NCBI RefSeq assembly: GCF_014647415.1
Contig: NZ_BMPD01000002.1
Span: 524,324-588,323 of the forward strand
Source of the DNA: Haloarcula sebkhae
GTDB lineage: Archaea > Halobacteriota > Halobacteria > Halobacteriales > Haloarculaceae
Length of the DNA: 64,000 nt
Direction: 5' to 3'
The notes beneath the pieces were generated by a model. That model searched no databases. It was not told where the DNA came from and saw nothing but the letters and a program-made list of their open reading frames with translations. The position numbers and the translations under genes are program-made. Shown here piece after piece: positions 50,508 through 58,921 of the stretch; positions within the stretch are counted from its first letter, which is position 1; each line of letters starts with the position of its first letter.

Positions 50508-51434
50508 TCAGAGTTCTTCGAGCAGTTCGCGGGTCGACTGCCGCACCGCGTCGTCGCTCGACTGCTCGGGTTCCCAGCCGAGCGCCGAGAGCTTATCGAT
50601 GGAGAGGCGCATCCGCGGCACGTCGCCGGTCCAGCCGCGGTCGCCGCCAGTGTACTCGTACTCGGGGTCGATATCCATCTCGTCGGCGACGATGCTGGCG
50701 ATGCGGTCGACTGACGTGGTCGTCCGCGTCCCGAGGTTGAACACGTTGTGGTCCTTGTCGGCATGTTCGACGGCAAACAGCATCGCGTCGAGACACTCGG
50801 AGATGTGCATATAGGACTTCTCCTGACGGCCGTCGCCGAGAATCGTCAGCGTCGACGGGTCGTTGGTGAGCTTCTCGATGAAGTCGGGGATGACCGCCCC
50901 GCGCAGGCGCGGGCCGACGATGTTGGCGAACCGGAACACCCACGACTGGATGTCGTGGCTGTGAGCGTACGTCGAGACGAGCGACTCCTCGGCGAGTTTC
51001 GTCGCGCCGTAGACGCTGATGGGTTCAAGCGGCGCGTAGTCTTCCGGCGTCGGCCGCGGCGCTTCGCCGTATACCGTGGACGACGACGTAAACACGAGGT
51101 TCTCGACGCCGGCTTCCTGCATCCGTTCGAGGATGTTGTACGTGATGTCGCTGTTGTCCTCGAACTGTCGGCGAGGTGTGTCCGTATCGACCAGTTTCGA
51201 CGCCGCGAGGTGGACAACGAGGTCGACGTCACTCGTGATAGCCTTGGCGACGATGTCGGGATCAGTGAGGTCGCCATCGAGGTAAGTCGCATCCTCGTGG
51301 ACCCACTCGGATTGCCCGTTCGCTTCGTTGTCGACGACCACGACGTCGTTGTCCGGAACGAGGCGCTCGACCAGATGGGACCCGATAAAGCCCGCCCCGC
51401 CGGTGACGACTATTCGCTTCTCTGATACGTCCAT
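50508..51434 (-). CDS. NAD-dependent sugar-nucleotide epimerase/dehydratase
   Basis: A 308-residue extended short-chain dehydrogenase. The dinucleotide motif is KRIVVTGGAGFIGSHLVERL; DLTDPDIVAKAI and LVVHLAASKLVDT follow; the catalytic Tyr-Lys is in EPISVYGATKLAEESLV, and the substrate region includes RFANIVGPRLRGAVIPDFIE. It resembles UDP-glucose 4-epimerases, but the sugar cannot be told. ATG 51434 (MDVSEKRIVVTGG) gives the normal start. Convergent with the YbhB-like gene. Confidence 0.92.
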   Translation of the reverse strand: MDVSEKRIVVTGGAGFIGSHLVERLVPDNDVVVVDNEANGQSEWVHEDATYLDGDLTDPDIVAKAITSDVDLVVHLAASKLVDTDTPRRQFEDNSDITYNILERMQEAGVENLVFTSSSTVYGEAPRPTPEDYAPLEPISVYGATKLAEESLVSTYAHSHDIQSWVFRFANIVGPRLRGAVIPDFIEKLTNDPSTLTILGDGRQEKSYMHISECLDAMLFAVEHADKDHNVFNLGTRTTTSVDRIASIVADEMDIDPEYEYTGGDRGWTGDVPRMRLSIDKLSALGWEPEQSSDDAVRQSTRELLEEL

Positions 51435-51551
51435 AGTTGCGATGTTTCGCATGCGAGGTAAAACGTTGCGGTCGCGGCCGATTCCGGGGGAGTCGGTAGG
51501 CAAGTGACGGATGACAACGTCGTTTTATAGCTTCCCCTGTGAGAGTCGGCT

Positions 51552-52220
51552 ATGACTCGATTCACTCGCCGTAGCGTTCTCTCGGCGACGACTGTAGCGC
51601 TCGGCGCGCTAGCCGGATGTGCCGGCGGCGGTTCTGAGTCAGCCGAAACGGAGACTGCTGGAACGGAGACGGCAACGCCCCTCCCGGGCCAGCCCCTCTC
51701 GACGCCGGTCGCCGGCGACCCCGAGGCTGATGTGACCGTGGCGGTGTACGAAGACTACGCTTGTCCGCACTGCGCGACCTACTCGGAATCCGTCTACCCG
51801 AAGGTTCGGGAAGACTACCTCACTGATGGAACCATCCGCTACGAGTTCCACGACTTCCCGGTTCCGGTCGACAAGAACGCCTCGTGGCAGGCCGCAAGCG
51901 CCGCGCGCGCCGTGCAGGACAACGTCGGCGACGAGGCCTTCTTCACCTACTCCGAGCGCCTGTTCGCGAATCAGAACCAGCTGGGGCCAGACACCTACGC
52001 CGACCTGACTGAGGGCATAGATATCGACGGCGAGATGGTTCGAGCGGCCGCGACGGGGGAACTGTACCGCCCGACGATCTCGGGTGACCGCGAGGCCGGT
52101 ATCGACCGCGGCGTTCAGGGAACGCCAGCCGTGTATGTCAACGACGAGCGGGTCGAATGGAGCGAAATCGCCTACGAACCGGTCCGGTCAGCTATCGAAG
52201 CGGCACGGAGCGACGGATGA
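51552..52220 (+). CDS. DsbA-like thioredoxin-fold Tat lipoprotein
   Basis: A 222-residue exported protein: twin-arginine signal (TRRSVLSATTVALGALAGC, lipobox LAGC with Cys23), a Thr/Glu linker, then a thioredoxin fold with CPHC at residues 71-74 (YEDYACPHCATYSESVYPKV) and the cis-Pro loop DRGVQGTPAVYVND. It probably forms or exchanges disulfides in exported proteins. It overlaps trm56 by 4 nt. Confidence 0.92.
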   Translation: MTRFTRRSVLSATTVALGALAGCAGGGSESAETETAGTETATPLPGQPLSTPVAGDPEADVTVAVYEDYACPHCATYSESVYPKVREDYLTDGTIRYEFHDFPVPVDKNASWQAASAARAVQDNVGDEAFFTYSERLFANQNQLGPDTYADLTEGIDIDGEMVRAAATGELYRPTISGDREAGIDRGVQGTPAVYVNDERVEWSEIAYEPVRSAIEAARSDG

Positions 52221-52759
52221 AGGACTCGCCACAAGTGACGGTGCTTCGACTGGGCCACCGACCCGGCCGGGACGAGCGGATGACGACCCACGTTGGACTG
52301 ACCGCACGCGCGCTCGGGGCCGACAAGGTCGTGCTAGCCAACGCCGCTCGCAATCAGGCCGACACCGTCATCGACATCACCGATCGGTTCGGCGGCCCCT
52401 TCGACGTGGCCTCGACAGAGGAGCCAAAGCGGCTCATCCGTGATTTCGAGGGTCGCGTCGTCCATCTGACGATGTACGGCGAGCCGGTCCAAGAGATCGA
52501 GGACGATGTCCGCGAGGCCCATGCCGACGACCCACTGCTGGTCGTCGTCGGCGCGGAGAAAGTCCCCTTTGAGGTGTACGAACACGCCGACTGGAACGTC
52601 GGCGTCACCAACCAGCCACACTCCGAAGTCGCTTCACTGGCCGTCTTCCTCGACCGCCTGTTCGAGGGCCGGGAACTGGACCGCGAGTGGGAGAACCCCG
52701 ATAGAGTCGTCGTGCCGCAGGAAACCGGCAAGCGAGTGGTCGACCCCGACGAAAAGTGA
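52217..52759 (+). CDS. trm56: tRNA (cytidine-56-2'-O)-methyltransferase
   Basis: A 180-residue SPOUT-class methyltransferase, starting MKDSPQVTVLRLGHRPGRDE then RMTTHVGLTARALGADKVVL. The knot region is VHLTMYGEPVQ and PLLVVVGAEKVPFEVYEHAD, then NVGVTNQPHSEVASLAVFLD. It 2'-O-methylates C56 in the T-loop of tRNA in archaea. The start overlaps the DsbA-like gene, though no functional link is obvious. Confidence 0.95.
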   Translation: MKDSPQVTVLRLGHRPGRDERMTTHVGLTARALGADKVVLANAARNQADTVIDITDRFGGPFDVASTEEPKRLIRDFEGRVVHLTMYGEPVQEIEDDVREAHADDPLLVVVGAEKVPFEVYEHADWNVGVTNQPHSEVASLAVFLDRLFEGRELDREWENPDRVVVPQETGKRVVDPDEK

Positions 52760-52784
52760 TACCCACGCAGTTGTGCCGCGGGCC

Positions 52785-52790
52785 TTTTAT
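52785..52790 (+). promoter_or_regulatory. TATA box before the sulfatase-fold gene
   Basis: TTTTAT, 24 bp before ATG 52815, supporting that start rather than the longer open frame. Confidence 0.5.
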
Positions 52791-52814
52791 CGCTCGACGC
52801 TAACTCACGCTCAG

Positions 52815-54167
52815 ATGTCGCGTCACAACGTGTTGCTCGTCGTCGCTGACAGTCTCCGCGCCCGGAGCACCTCCGTACTGGGCTATCGCCGGGAGACGAC
52901 GCCCTTCCTCGACGCCTTCGCCGAGGAGGCGACGGTGTACACGCAGGCTCGCAGCCCGAGCAACTGGACCGTCCCCAGCCACGTCAGCATGTTCACGGGC
53001 CACGAGGTCCACGAACACGGCGTCGACCACACCGCTAGACTCGACGCCGGTCATACAATTTTCGAGGAACTGGCAGCAGCGGGCTATGACACGGGGTTGT
53101 TCTCCGATAATCCGTTCCTGACCGACCACGAATCGGGGCTCGACGACGTGTTCCAGACGGCCATCGGCTCACCCGAGCAGTACGATTCAGCTTACGAGAC
53201 GAACGGCTCGCTGGGCGACTGGCCCAACGGCTTCTGGTACGCCGACCGGACGCTGGAGTGGGTCGACGAGCGTGAGAGCGAGTGGGCGGCTTGCATCAAC
53301 CTGATGGACACCCACCGCCCGTACGAACCGCTTGCCGAGTACGATGAGTGGAGCGACGAGCGCTCCCGCGACATGCAAGAGTCGATGGGTTTCAAGTGGC
53401 ACTGGGAGTTCCTCTCGGGGAACCTCTCGCTTGGCTTTGCCGGCATTCTCGAACAGATATACGACGGTGCCGTCCGACAGGCAGACGCCATCTTCGAGAC
53501 CCTGATCCGCGGACTGGACGAACGGGGCGTCCTCGACGACACGCTGGTCGTCTTCGCCGGCGACCACGGCGAGGGCTTCGGCGAACCGACGGCGATTCCC
53601 GAGGAACCGCCGGCCGTCAGCCACCGTATCGGGACTCACGAGACGATGTATCACGTCCCGCTCGTCGTCCGTGCTCCCGGCCAGCGGGAGGGACACCGCG
53701 TCACTGACCTGGCGACGCTCAGCCGGTTCCCCGACGCTGTCCGCGCGATAGCACTCGGCGACGGCAACGCGGACGGCCCGGCGTTCGCCTCGCCAAACGG
53801 GACCGTCGTCGCATCACAAGCCCCCATCGGGCCAGCGATGCGCGAGGAGGCCGAACGGGTCTGTGGCGACGCCGCGCCGTTTGCGAAGCACGTCCGCTTG
53901 GTCTATCACGACCGGCCCGGCGACGAGGTCCGGAAGCGGGCGGCGTGGGGCGACAGTGCCCACGAGTCCGTCATCAAAGGCTGTGGTGGCACGGTCGAAG
54001 ATGGTGATATCGATGCCGCTGTCGTCCGGAACCACTTCGACAGCGATCGGTACGCCGACGTGGACATCGCGACGCCACTCGACGGCTACACCGAGTTCGA
54101 GGACGCGTCCGACACGCAGTTTGCCGGGGACCTCGACGACCGACTGGAGGCGCTGGGATACAAATGA
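52815..54167 (+). CDS. Sulfatase-fold hydrolase of the alkaline phosphatase superfamily
   Basis: A 450-residue protein, MSRHNVLLVVADSLRARSTS, with metal ligands in VVADSLRA and VVFAGDHGEGFGEPT. At the catalytic position the sequence is SNWTVPSHVSMFTG: Thr52 stands where sulfatases have Cys or Ser converted to formylglycine. A Thr nucleophile is used by phosphoethanolamine and lipoteichoic-acid-type transferases, so true sulfatase activity is doubtful. No signal peptide. The stop overlaps the dihydrofolate reductase gene by 4 nt. Confidence 0.88.
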   Translation: MSRHNVLLVVADSLRARSTSVLGYRRETTPFLDAFAEEATVYTQARSPSNWTVPSHVSMFTGHEVHEHGVDHTARLDAGHTIFEELAAAGYDTGLFSDNPFLTDHESGLDDVFQTAIGSPEQYDSAYETNGSLGDWPNGFWYADRTLEWVDERESEWAACINLMDTHRPYEPLAEYDEWSDERSRDMQESMGFKWHWEFLSGNLSLGFAGILEQIYDGAVRQADAIFETLIRGLDERGVLDDTLVVFAGDHGEGFGEPTAIPEEPPAVSHRIGTHETMYHVPLVVRAPGQREGHRVTDLATLSRFPDAVRAIALGDGNADGPAFASPNGTVVASQAPIGPAMREEAERVCGDAAPFAKHVRLVYHDRPGDEVRKRAAWGDSAHESVIKGCGGTVEDGDIDAAVVRNHFDSDRYADVDIATPLDGYTEFEDASDTQFAGDLDDRLEALGYK

Positions 54168-54721
54168 CGACGATACCCGACACCGAACTGGTCCTCGTGG
54201 TCGCTGCAGACGAGAACAACGTCATCGGTCTCGATGGCGGCGTCCCCTGGCACTATCCCGAGGACGTGCGCCAGTACAAGGACCGGATCGCCGGCCACCC
54301 TATCATCCTCGGCCGGCGGACGTTCGATTCGATGAAGCCCATCCCGGACTGCTACACCGTCGTCCTGACGACCGACGACAGCCGAAGTGCCAATTCGGAG
54401 ACGGTCGAGTACGCGACGACGCCACAGATTGCCGTCGAAGCAGCCGCCCGCGCCGGTGCGACCGAGGGGTTCGCCGGCGACGGCGCTGGCGAAAGTAACT
54501 CGCCGCCCATCACATACGTGATCGGCGGCGAGGCGGTGTACGACCTGTTCCTCCCGTTCGCCAGCCGGATTTTCCTCAGCCGCATCCACGAGCGCAACGA
54601 GGGTGACCGGTATTTCCCGGATCTGGGCGCGGAGTGGACAGAACTGTCCCGGGAGGCCCACGACGGGTTCGATGTCATCGAGTACGAACAGACATCGCCG
54701 CGACCGCTTGCCGACCTCTGA
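54164..54721 (+). CDS. folA: Dihydrofolate reductase
   Basis: A 185-residue enzyme that reduces dihydrofolate to tetrahydrofolate with NADPH. Motifs: LVLVVAADENNVIGLDGGVP, WHYPEDVRQYKDRI with the catalytic acidic residue, HPIILGRRTFDSMKPI, and TYVIGGEAVYDLFLPFASRI. An acidic loop of about 20 residues (around EGFAGDGAGESNSPP) before the last NADPH motif fits halophilic enzymes. Its start overlaps the sulfatase-fold gene. Confidence 0.94.
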   Translation: MTTIPDTELVLVVAADENNVIGLDGGVPWHYPEDVRQYKDRIAGHPIILGRRTFDSMKPIPDCYTVVLTTDDSRSANSETVEYATTPQIAVEAAARAGATEGFAGDGAGESNSPPITYVIGGEAVYDLFLPFASRIFLSRIHERNEGDRYFPDLGAEWTELSREAHDGFDVIEYEQTSPRPLADL

Positions 54722-54819
54722 CTGTTCGCCAGTGAAGACGGTCGTCTGGAACTGTCCGTGTCCTGAAAACCACAGCTGTTAAAGTAATTCAAATGACTAC
54801 TATCCTGCAGCAACTCGTG

Positions 54820-55071
54820 ATGCTAGACAAAATCAAAAAATCAGTCTCGGATGTACTCTCGGGTGGGAAGGGGCAGTCAGACAACGGACCAGAGGCCGGT
54901 GCAGTGACGGATAACCGTGTTCGGACTGGCGCCGCCGGCAATGACGGCGCGGACACGGCCGACGAACCTGCATCGAATCTCTACGAGTGTCCGTCCTGTG
55001 ACTCCGTCTTCGTCGCTATCGACAAAGAGACCTGCGCCTCCTGTCGGACGCCAGTCGAAAAAATCGAATAG
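54820..55071 (+). CDS. Small zinc-ribbon protein
   Basis: An 83-residue protein, MLDKIKKSVSDVLSGGKGQS, an acidic low-complexity middle and a C-terminal zinc ribbon (YECPSCDSVFVAIDKETCAS then CRTPVEKIE) with C-x2-C and C-x2-C pairs. Likely a nucleic-acid or protein adaptor. An in-frame ATG at 54793 is also possible; the TTAAAGTAA element at 54779 places a start point between the two, which favours 54820. Confidence 0.7.
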   Translation: MLDKIKKSVSDVLSGGKGQSDNGPEAGAVTDNRVRTGAAGNDGADTADEPASNLYECPSCDSVFVAIDKETCASCRTPVEKIE

Positions 55072-55234
55072 TGGGGTGTGTGGGGTTCTAGCGACGGACT
55101 ACGCTGACGGTAGGACGCAAAAAGGGACTGCTGTCCGCCGTTGTTGCTGTCCGCCTGCAGGCACAACGAGTCCTTCTCAACAGCAGCGTGGTCCCGGCCT
55201 CTGTGTCAGCGTTCGAGAGAGGACGACCCGATGG

Positions 55235-55240
55235 TTTTAA
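55235..55240 (+). promoter_or_regulatory. TATA box of tfe
   Basis: TTTTAA, 26 bp before ATG 55267. It supports the start MAFEELLED over the upstream GTG at 55258. Confidence 0.55.
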
Positions 55241-55266
55241 CCACGTGACTCCCGGATGTGCGGGTA

Positions 55267-55797
55267 ATGGCTTTTGAGGAACTCTTGGAGGACCCCGTCA
55301 TACAGAAGTACCTCCACGAGCTGGTCGGACCGAAAGGGATGCCGGTCGCCGCCGCGCCGCCGGACGGCGAAGTGACCGACGAGGAACTGGCCGAGGAGCT
55401 CGGGCTCGAACTGAACGACGTGCGCAGAGCGCTGTTTATTCTCTACGAGAACGACCTCGCGACCTATCGTCGGCTCCGCGACGAGGACTCCGGATGGCTC
55501 ACGTACCTCTGGACGTTCCAGTACGAGAAGATCCCGGAACAACTGCAAGAGGAGATGCACCGCCTGCTCGACGGCCTCGAAGAGCGCCGCGAATACGAGC
55601 GGGAAAACGAGTTCTACCTCTGTGAACACTGCGGTATCCGCTTCGAGTTCGGCGAAGCGATGGAATTCGGGTTCGAGTGCCCCGAATGTGGCAACCAGGT
55701 CGAGACGATGGAGAACACCCGCCTCGTCACTGCGATGGAGAACCGCATCGAAGAACTCAGAGATGAGCTGAACGCCGACGTGGACGTGGAAGCCTGA
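55267..55797 (+). CDS. tfe: Transcription factor E (TFE-alpha)
   Basis: A 176-residue general transcription factor that helps open promoter DNA with RNA polymerase. The N-terminal winged helix (MAFEELLEDPVIQKYLHELV; EELAEELGLELNDVRRALFI) is followed by a zinc ribbon at residues about 115-140 (YLCEHCGIRFEFGEAMEFGF, then CPECG). Its stop overlaps the DUF2110 start by one base, so the genes are cotranscribed. Confidence 0.95.
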   Translation: MAFEELLEDPVIQKYLHELVGPKGMPVAAAPPDGEVTDEELAEELGLELNDVRRALFILYENDLATYRRLRDEDSGWLTYLWTFQYEKIPEQLQEEMHRLLDGLEERREYERENEFYLCEHCGIRFEFGEAMEFGFECPECGNQVETMENTRLVTAMENRIEELRDELNADVDVEA

Positions 55798-56468
55798 TGG
55801 TCGTTCTCGGTACAAAAGTGTACGTCGCCGGCGATGCCCGGGACCGTACGCTGGACGGACTGCGCTCGATGGTCGGCAACGAACTCAGCGACCTCGACGT
55901 AGAGTACGACATCGGCCTCCGCGACGACGAATTCCCGTCGGTGACCGTCGATGGCCCTGACGAAACTGTCGCCCGGAACCTCCTCCGTGAGGAATTCGGT
56001 GAGCTGGTCGCCGACCACGAGGACGGTGAAACCTACGTCGGGACCCTCGACAGCTGGGACGAGGACGGCTTCGTCCTCGATGTCGGCTTCGGCCAGACGG
56101 TCCGAATCCCGGCCGATCAGCTCGGTCTCGGGCAGGGGACGCCAACCCAGATCCGGAAGCGGTTCGGGCTGGTCCAGCACCTGCCGCTTCGCTTTGTGGC
56201 CGGTGACCCTGCAAGCCTTGCAGAGGTCGAGCAGGACCGCCTGTACGAGTGGACCCGTGGCAACGGCCGCATCAACGCAAACAGCGTCACGCGCTCCGAA
56301 GCGCGCGCGACAGTCAACCGTGCCGGCCACGCTCAGGACATCGTCACTGTCGAACGCATCGGCCTGTTGGAACAGAGTATCATCTGCAACCCGGACACCG
56401 ACCCGCCGGGGCTGCTCGCCGATATCGGGCAGTACATGCCGTCAGAGCTGCTGGCAATCGTGCCCTGA
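55797..56468 (+). CDS. DUF2110 family protein
   Basis: A 223-residue soluble protein, MVVLGTKVYVAGDARDRTLD, with a beta-barrel-like middle (ETYVGTLDSWDEDGFVLDVG) and LGLGQGTPTQIRKRFGLVQH. It matches DUF2110, an archaeal family usually next to tfe, suggesting a link to transcription or RNA. Function unproven. Confidence 0.88.
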   Translation: MVVLGTKVYVAGDARDRTLDGLRSMVGNELSDLDVEYDIGLRDDEFPSVTVDGPDETVARNLLREEFGELVADHEDGETYVGTLDSWDEDGFVLDVGFGQTVRIPADQLGLGQGTPTQIRKRFGLVQHLPLRFVAGDPASLAEVEQDRLYEWTRGNGRINANSVTRSEARATVNRAGHAQDIVTVERIGLLEQSIICNPDTDPPGLLADIGQYMPSELLAIVP

Positions 56469-56477
56469 TTTCGAGCT

Positions 56478-57260
56478 ATGAAACGCCGCCACCTGCTGCT
56501 GGTCGCCGTTCTCGCATTGGTCGCCCTCTCGGGCTGTACCGGTTTCTTCGGCTCCGAAGAGGTTGACCCGGACCGACTGAACGAGAACGCGAGCTACGAC
56601 TGGAACACCTCCGCTGACGGGACCATCGTCATCGAGGAGTCGAAATACACTGCCGTCTACGCCGTCGAAAACGAGACGACGTTCGACGTGTACACTGTCG
56701 ATGGCCTCGGGCGCGAGCGGAGCGTCCCTATCAGTGCGCTCCGGTTCAGATACCCCAACGGAACGGTCGTCAGCGCCGCTAACTCCTCGCTGAGCGCTAC
56801 AGAGAGCCGCCAGCGAACTACTATCAATCTCTCCGGGAACGTCTCCGGAAAGGTGGGGTACTCAGTTGGGCGGACCGGCAAACGCTTCGCCTCTCCGACG
56901 CTCGTCGATGACAGCTCGTACACGGTCGTGCTCCCGCCCAACACCGGGGCCGGGATTCCGTTCCTCTCGCGGATTAGCCCGGGTGGCTACGAGTCCGAAA
57001 CCGTCGACGGCCAGCAGGTCATCCGCTGGGACGAGGTGACCTCCGACCAGATCATCGTCCGGTACTACCTCGACCGTGACTTGTGGCTGTTCGGCGGCCT
57101 GTCGGCCATCGCCATCGTCATCGGCGTCGTGGGAACGCTGTACTACTACCGGCAGCTACAGGCAGTGATTCGCCGACGCAAGGAGGCCGGTATCGACCTT
57201 GAAGAGGAGGACGGCGACGACGACCCACGGGACCGCGGACCGCCGCCGGGGATGCGCTGA
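56478..57260 (+). CDS. DUF5803-type membrane lipoprotein
   Basis: A 260-residue protein: lipoprotein signal (MKRRHLLLVAVLALVALSGC), an extracytoplasmic beta-rich domain (residues 40-195, with several Asn-x-Ser/Thr sites), one membrane helix (LWLFGGLSAIAIVIGVVGTL) and a short acidic cytoplasmic tail. It lies 9 bp after the DUF2110 gene. The DUF number is by recall; function unknown. Confidence 0.8.
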   Translation: MKRRHLLLVAVLALVALSGCTGFFGSEEVDPDRLNENASYDWNTSADGTIVIEESKYTAVYAVENETTFDVYTVDGLGRERSVPISALRFRYPNGTVVSAANSSLSATESRQRTTINLSGNVSGKVGYSVGRTGKRFASPTLVDDSSYTVVLPPNTGAGIPFLSRISPGGYESETVDGQQVIRWDEVTSDQIIVRYYLDRDLWLFGGLSAIAIVIGVVGTLYYYRQLQAVIRRRKEAGIDLEEEDGDDDPRDRGPPPGMR

Positions 57261-57344
57261 GGGCTGGTCCAGGCACAGTAATACCGACAGGACGGCGAGG
57301 CGCTAACCGCGTCACTTTTTCGGGTCGGGCGTGCACACACGGCT

Positions 57345-58184
57345 ATGAGCAACGGGTGGTTCGCCGGGCTGGACCCGGACGACGATGCGGCCGCTGTCGA
57401 ACAGATAGAGGCCGGGCGAGCCGACACGCCGGAGGACTGGCCACAGCAGGCCGTCGAGGCAGGGTTCGCCGACGACGAAGCGGCCTACTACGACCGGCTA
57501 CACGAGGTGACGATGGCGGCCACCAGCGCGGCGGTCGCAGAACAGGAGGGTGCCGACGATCAGCAGCTCGTCCACGCGGTCCGGGCGATGGCCGACTGCG
57601 AGCGGACGGCGAATGAACTCGCCGAACGGGTCGCCGAATGGGGCGGGAGCCGGTACGGTGACAGCGGAAGCGGCGTCGAGTACGCCCGCTCGCTGGCCGA
57701 CCGGGACGACGAGGACGAGGGCGACACGGCCCTCCGGACGCTTGCCGAACAGACGGCCGGGTTGGCTGACGAGGCGGACTCGCTTCGGGCGTACATCGAG
57801 CGGACCGCGCCCGCCGTCGCGCCGAACCTCTCGATGCTGGCCGGACCGGTACTTGCGGCCCGGCTTATCTCACTAGCTGGCGGCCTCGAAGCGCTGGCGA
57901 AGAAACCGAGCGGGACGGTGCAGGTCCTTGGGGCGGAAGACGCGCTCTTTGCCCACCTCAAGGGGAATGCGCCATCACCGAAACACGGCGTCATCTTCAC
58001 CCACGAGTACGTGCGCGGGACCCGCCGAGAGGACCGCGGCTCAGCCGCGCGAGCACTCGCCGGGAAGCTCTCGATTGCCGCCCGAATTGACCATTACAGC
58101 GGCGACCGTCGGCCGGACCTGCAGGCGGAACTCGATGAACGAATCGAGCGGATTCAGGCCCGAGCCGAGGAGGGCGACGAATGA
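57345..58184 (+). CDS. nop5: NOP5/NOP56 RNA-binding protein of the box C/D sRNP
   Basis: A 279-residue protein. The N-terminal and coiled-coil parts are short; the Nop domain is complete: ANLSMLAGPVLAARLISLAG is nearly the consensus (here PNLSMLAGPVLAARLISLAG), then LEALAKKPSGTVQVLGAEDA and the C-terminal KHGVIFTHEYVRGTRREDRG. Nop5 bridges L7Ae-bound box C/D RNA and fibrillarin. Haloarchaeal Nop5 lacks the Lys-rich tail. It overlaps flpA by 4 nt. Confidence 0.94.
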   Translation: MSNGWFAGLDPDDDAAAVEQIEAGRADTPEDWPQQAVEAGFADDEAAYYDRLHEVTMAATSAAVAEQEGADDQQLVHAVRAMADCERTANELAERVAEWGGSRYGDSGSGVEYARSLADRDDEDEGDTALRTLAEQTAGLADEADSLRAYIERTAPAVAPNLSMLAGPVLAARLISLAGGLEALAKKPSGTVQVLGAEDALFAHLKGNAPSPKHGVIFTHEYVRGTRREDRGSAARALAGKLSIAARIDHYSGDRRPDLQAELDERIERIQARAEEGDE

Positions 58185-58813
58185 CGCTCCCGGCAGGCGT
58201 CGAGCGCCACGACTTCGGCGGCGAGACGAGCCTCGCCACGCAGGGCCAGCCGGTGTACGGCGAGCGGACCGACGGCGACTGGCGACGGTGGGACCCCCAC
58301 CGCTCGAAGCTCGGCGCGATGCTCGAACAGGGTATGGAAACAGGTCTGGAGGGTGACGAGACCGTGCTGTACCTCGGCGCGGCGGCCGGGACGACCGTGA
58401 GCCACGTCGCGGATTTCGCCGGGCCGACCTACGCTGTCGAGTTCGCGCCCCGTCCGGTGCGGGAACTGCTGGACGCCGCGGAGAGCCGACAGAATCTCTT
58501 TCCGCTGCTGAAGGACGCACGCAAGCCCGAGAGCTACGCCCACGTCGTCGAACCGGTCGACGTCGTCGTGCAGGACGTGGCGACCAGAGGGCAGGCCCGG
58601 GTAGCGGCGCTCAACAAACGGTTCCTGACCGACGACGGACGGCTCCTCGCGGCTATCAAGGCCCGGAGTGAGGACGTGACCGCCGACCCTGCGGACGTGT
58701 TCGACAACGTACGTGAGGAACTTAGCGCCGAGTACGAACTGCTTGAGACGGCGCGACTGGACCCGTATCACGAGGACCACCTCGGTATTGTTGCCCGGCC
58801 GCGAGAGGACTAG
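58181..58813 (+). CDS. flpA: Fibrillarin-like rRNA/tRNA 2'-O-methyltransferase
   Basis: A 210-residue S-adenosylmethionine-dependent methyltransferase and catalytic subunit of the box C/D sRNP. Motifs: WDPHRSKLGAMLEQGMETGL, the SAM-binding VLYLGAAAGTTVSHVADFAG, YAVEFAPRPVRELLDAAESR and VDVVVQDVATRGQARVAAL. The start overlaps nop5, the usual archaeal arrangement, and supports joint expression. Confidence 0.95.
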   Translation: MTLPAGVERHDFGGETSLATQGQPVYGERTDGDWRRWDPHRSKLGAMLEQGMETGLEGDETVLYLGAAAGTTVSHVADFAGPTYAVEFAPRPVRELLDAAESRQNLFPLLKDARKPESYAHVVEPVDVVVQDVATRGQARVAALNKRFLTDDGRLLAAIKARSEDVTADPADVFDNVREELSAEYELLETARLDPYHEDHLGIVARPRED

Positions 58814-58921
58814 TTGGGATTGTTACCGCCCTGCCAGGATCGCCCTGGAAAGAACCTAATTGTGCAGCCTGAGCGGGCAGGGACGGAAGGCTTTAGCGGA
58901 TCGATTCCGATGTGCTGATTA

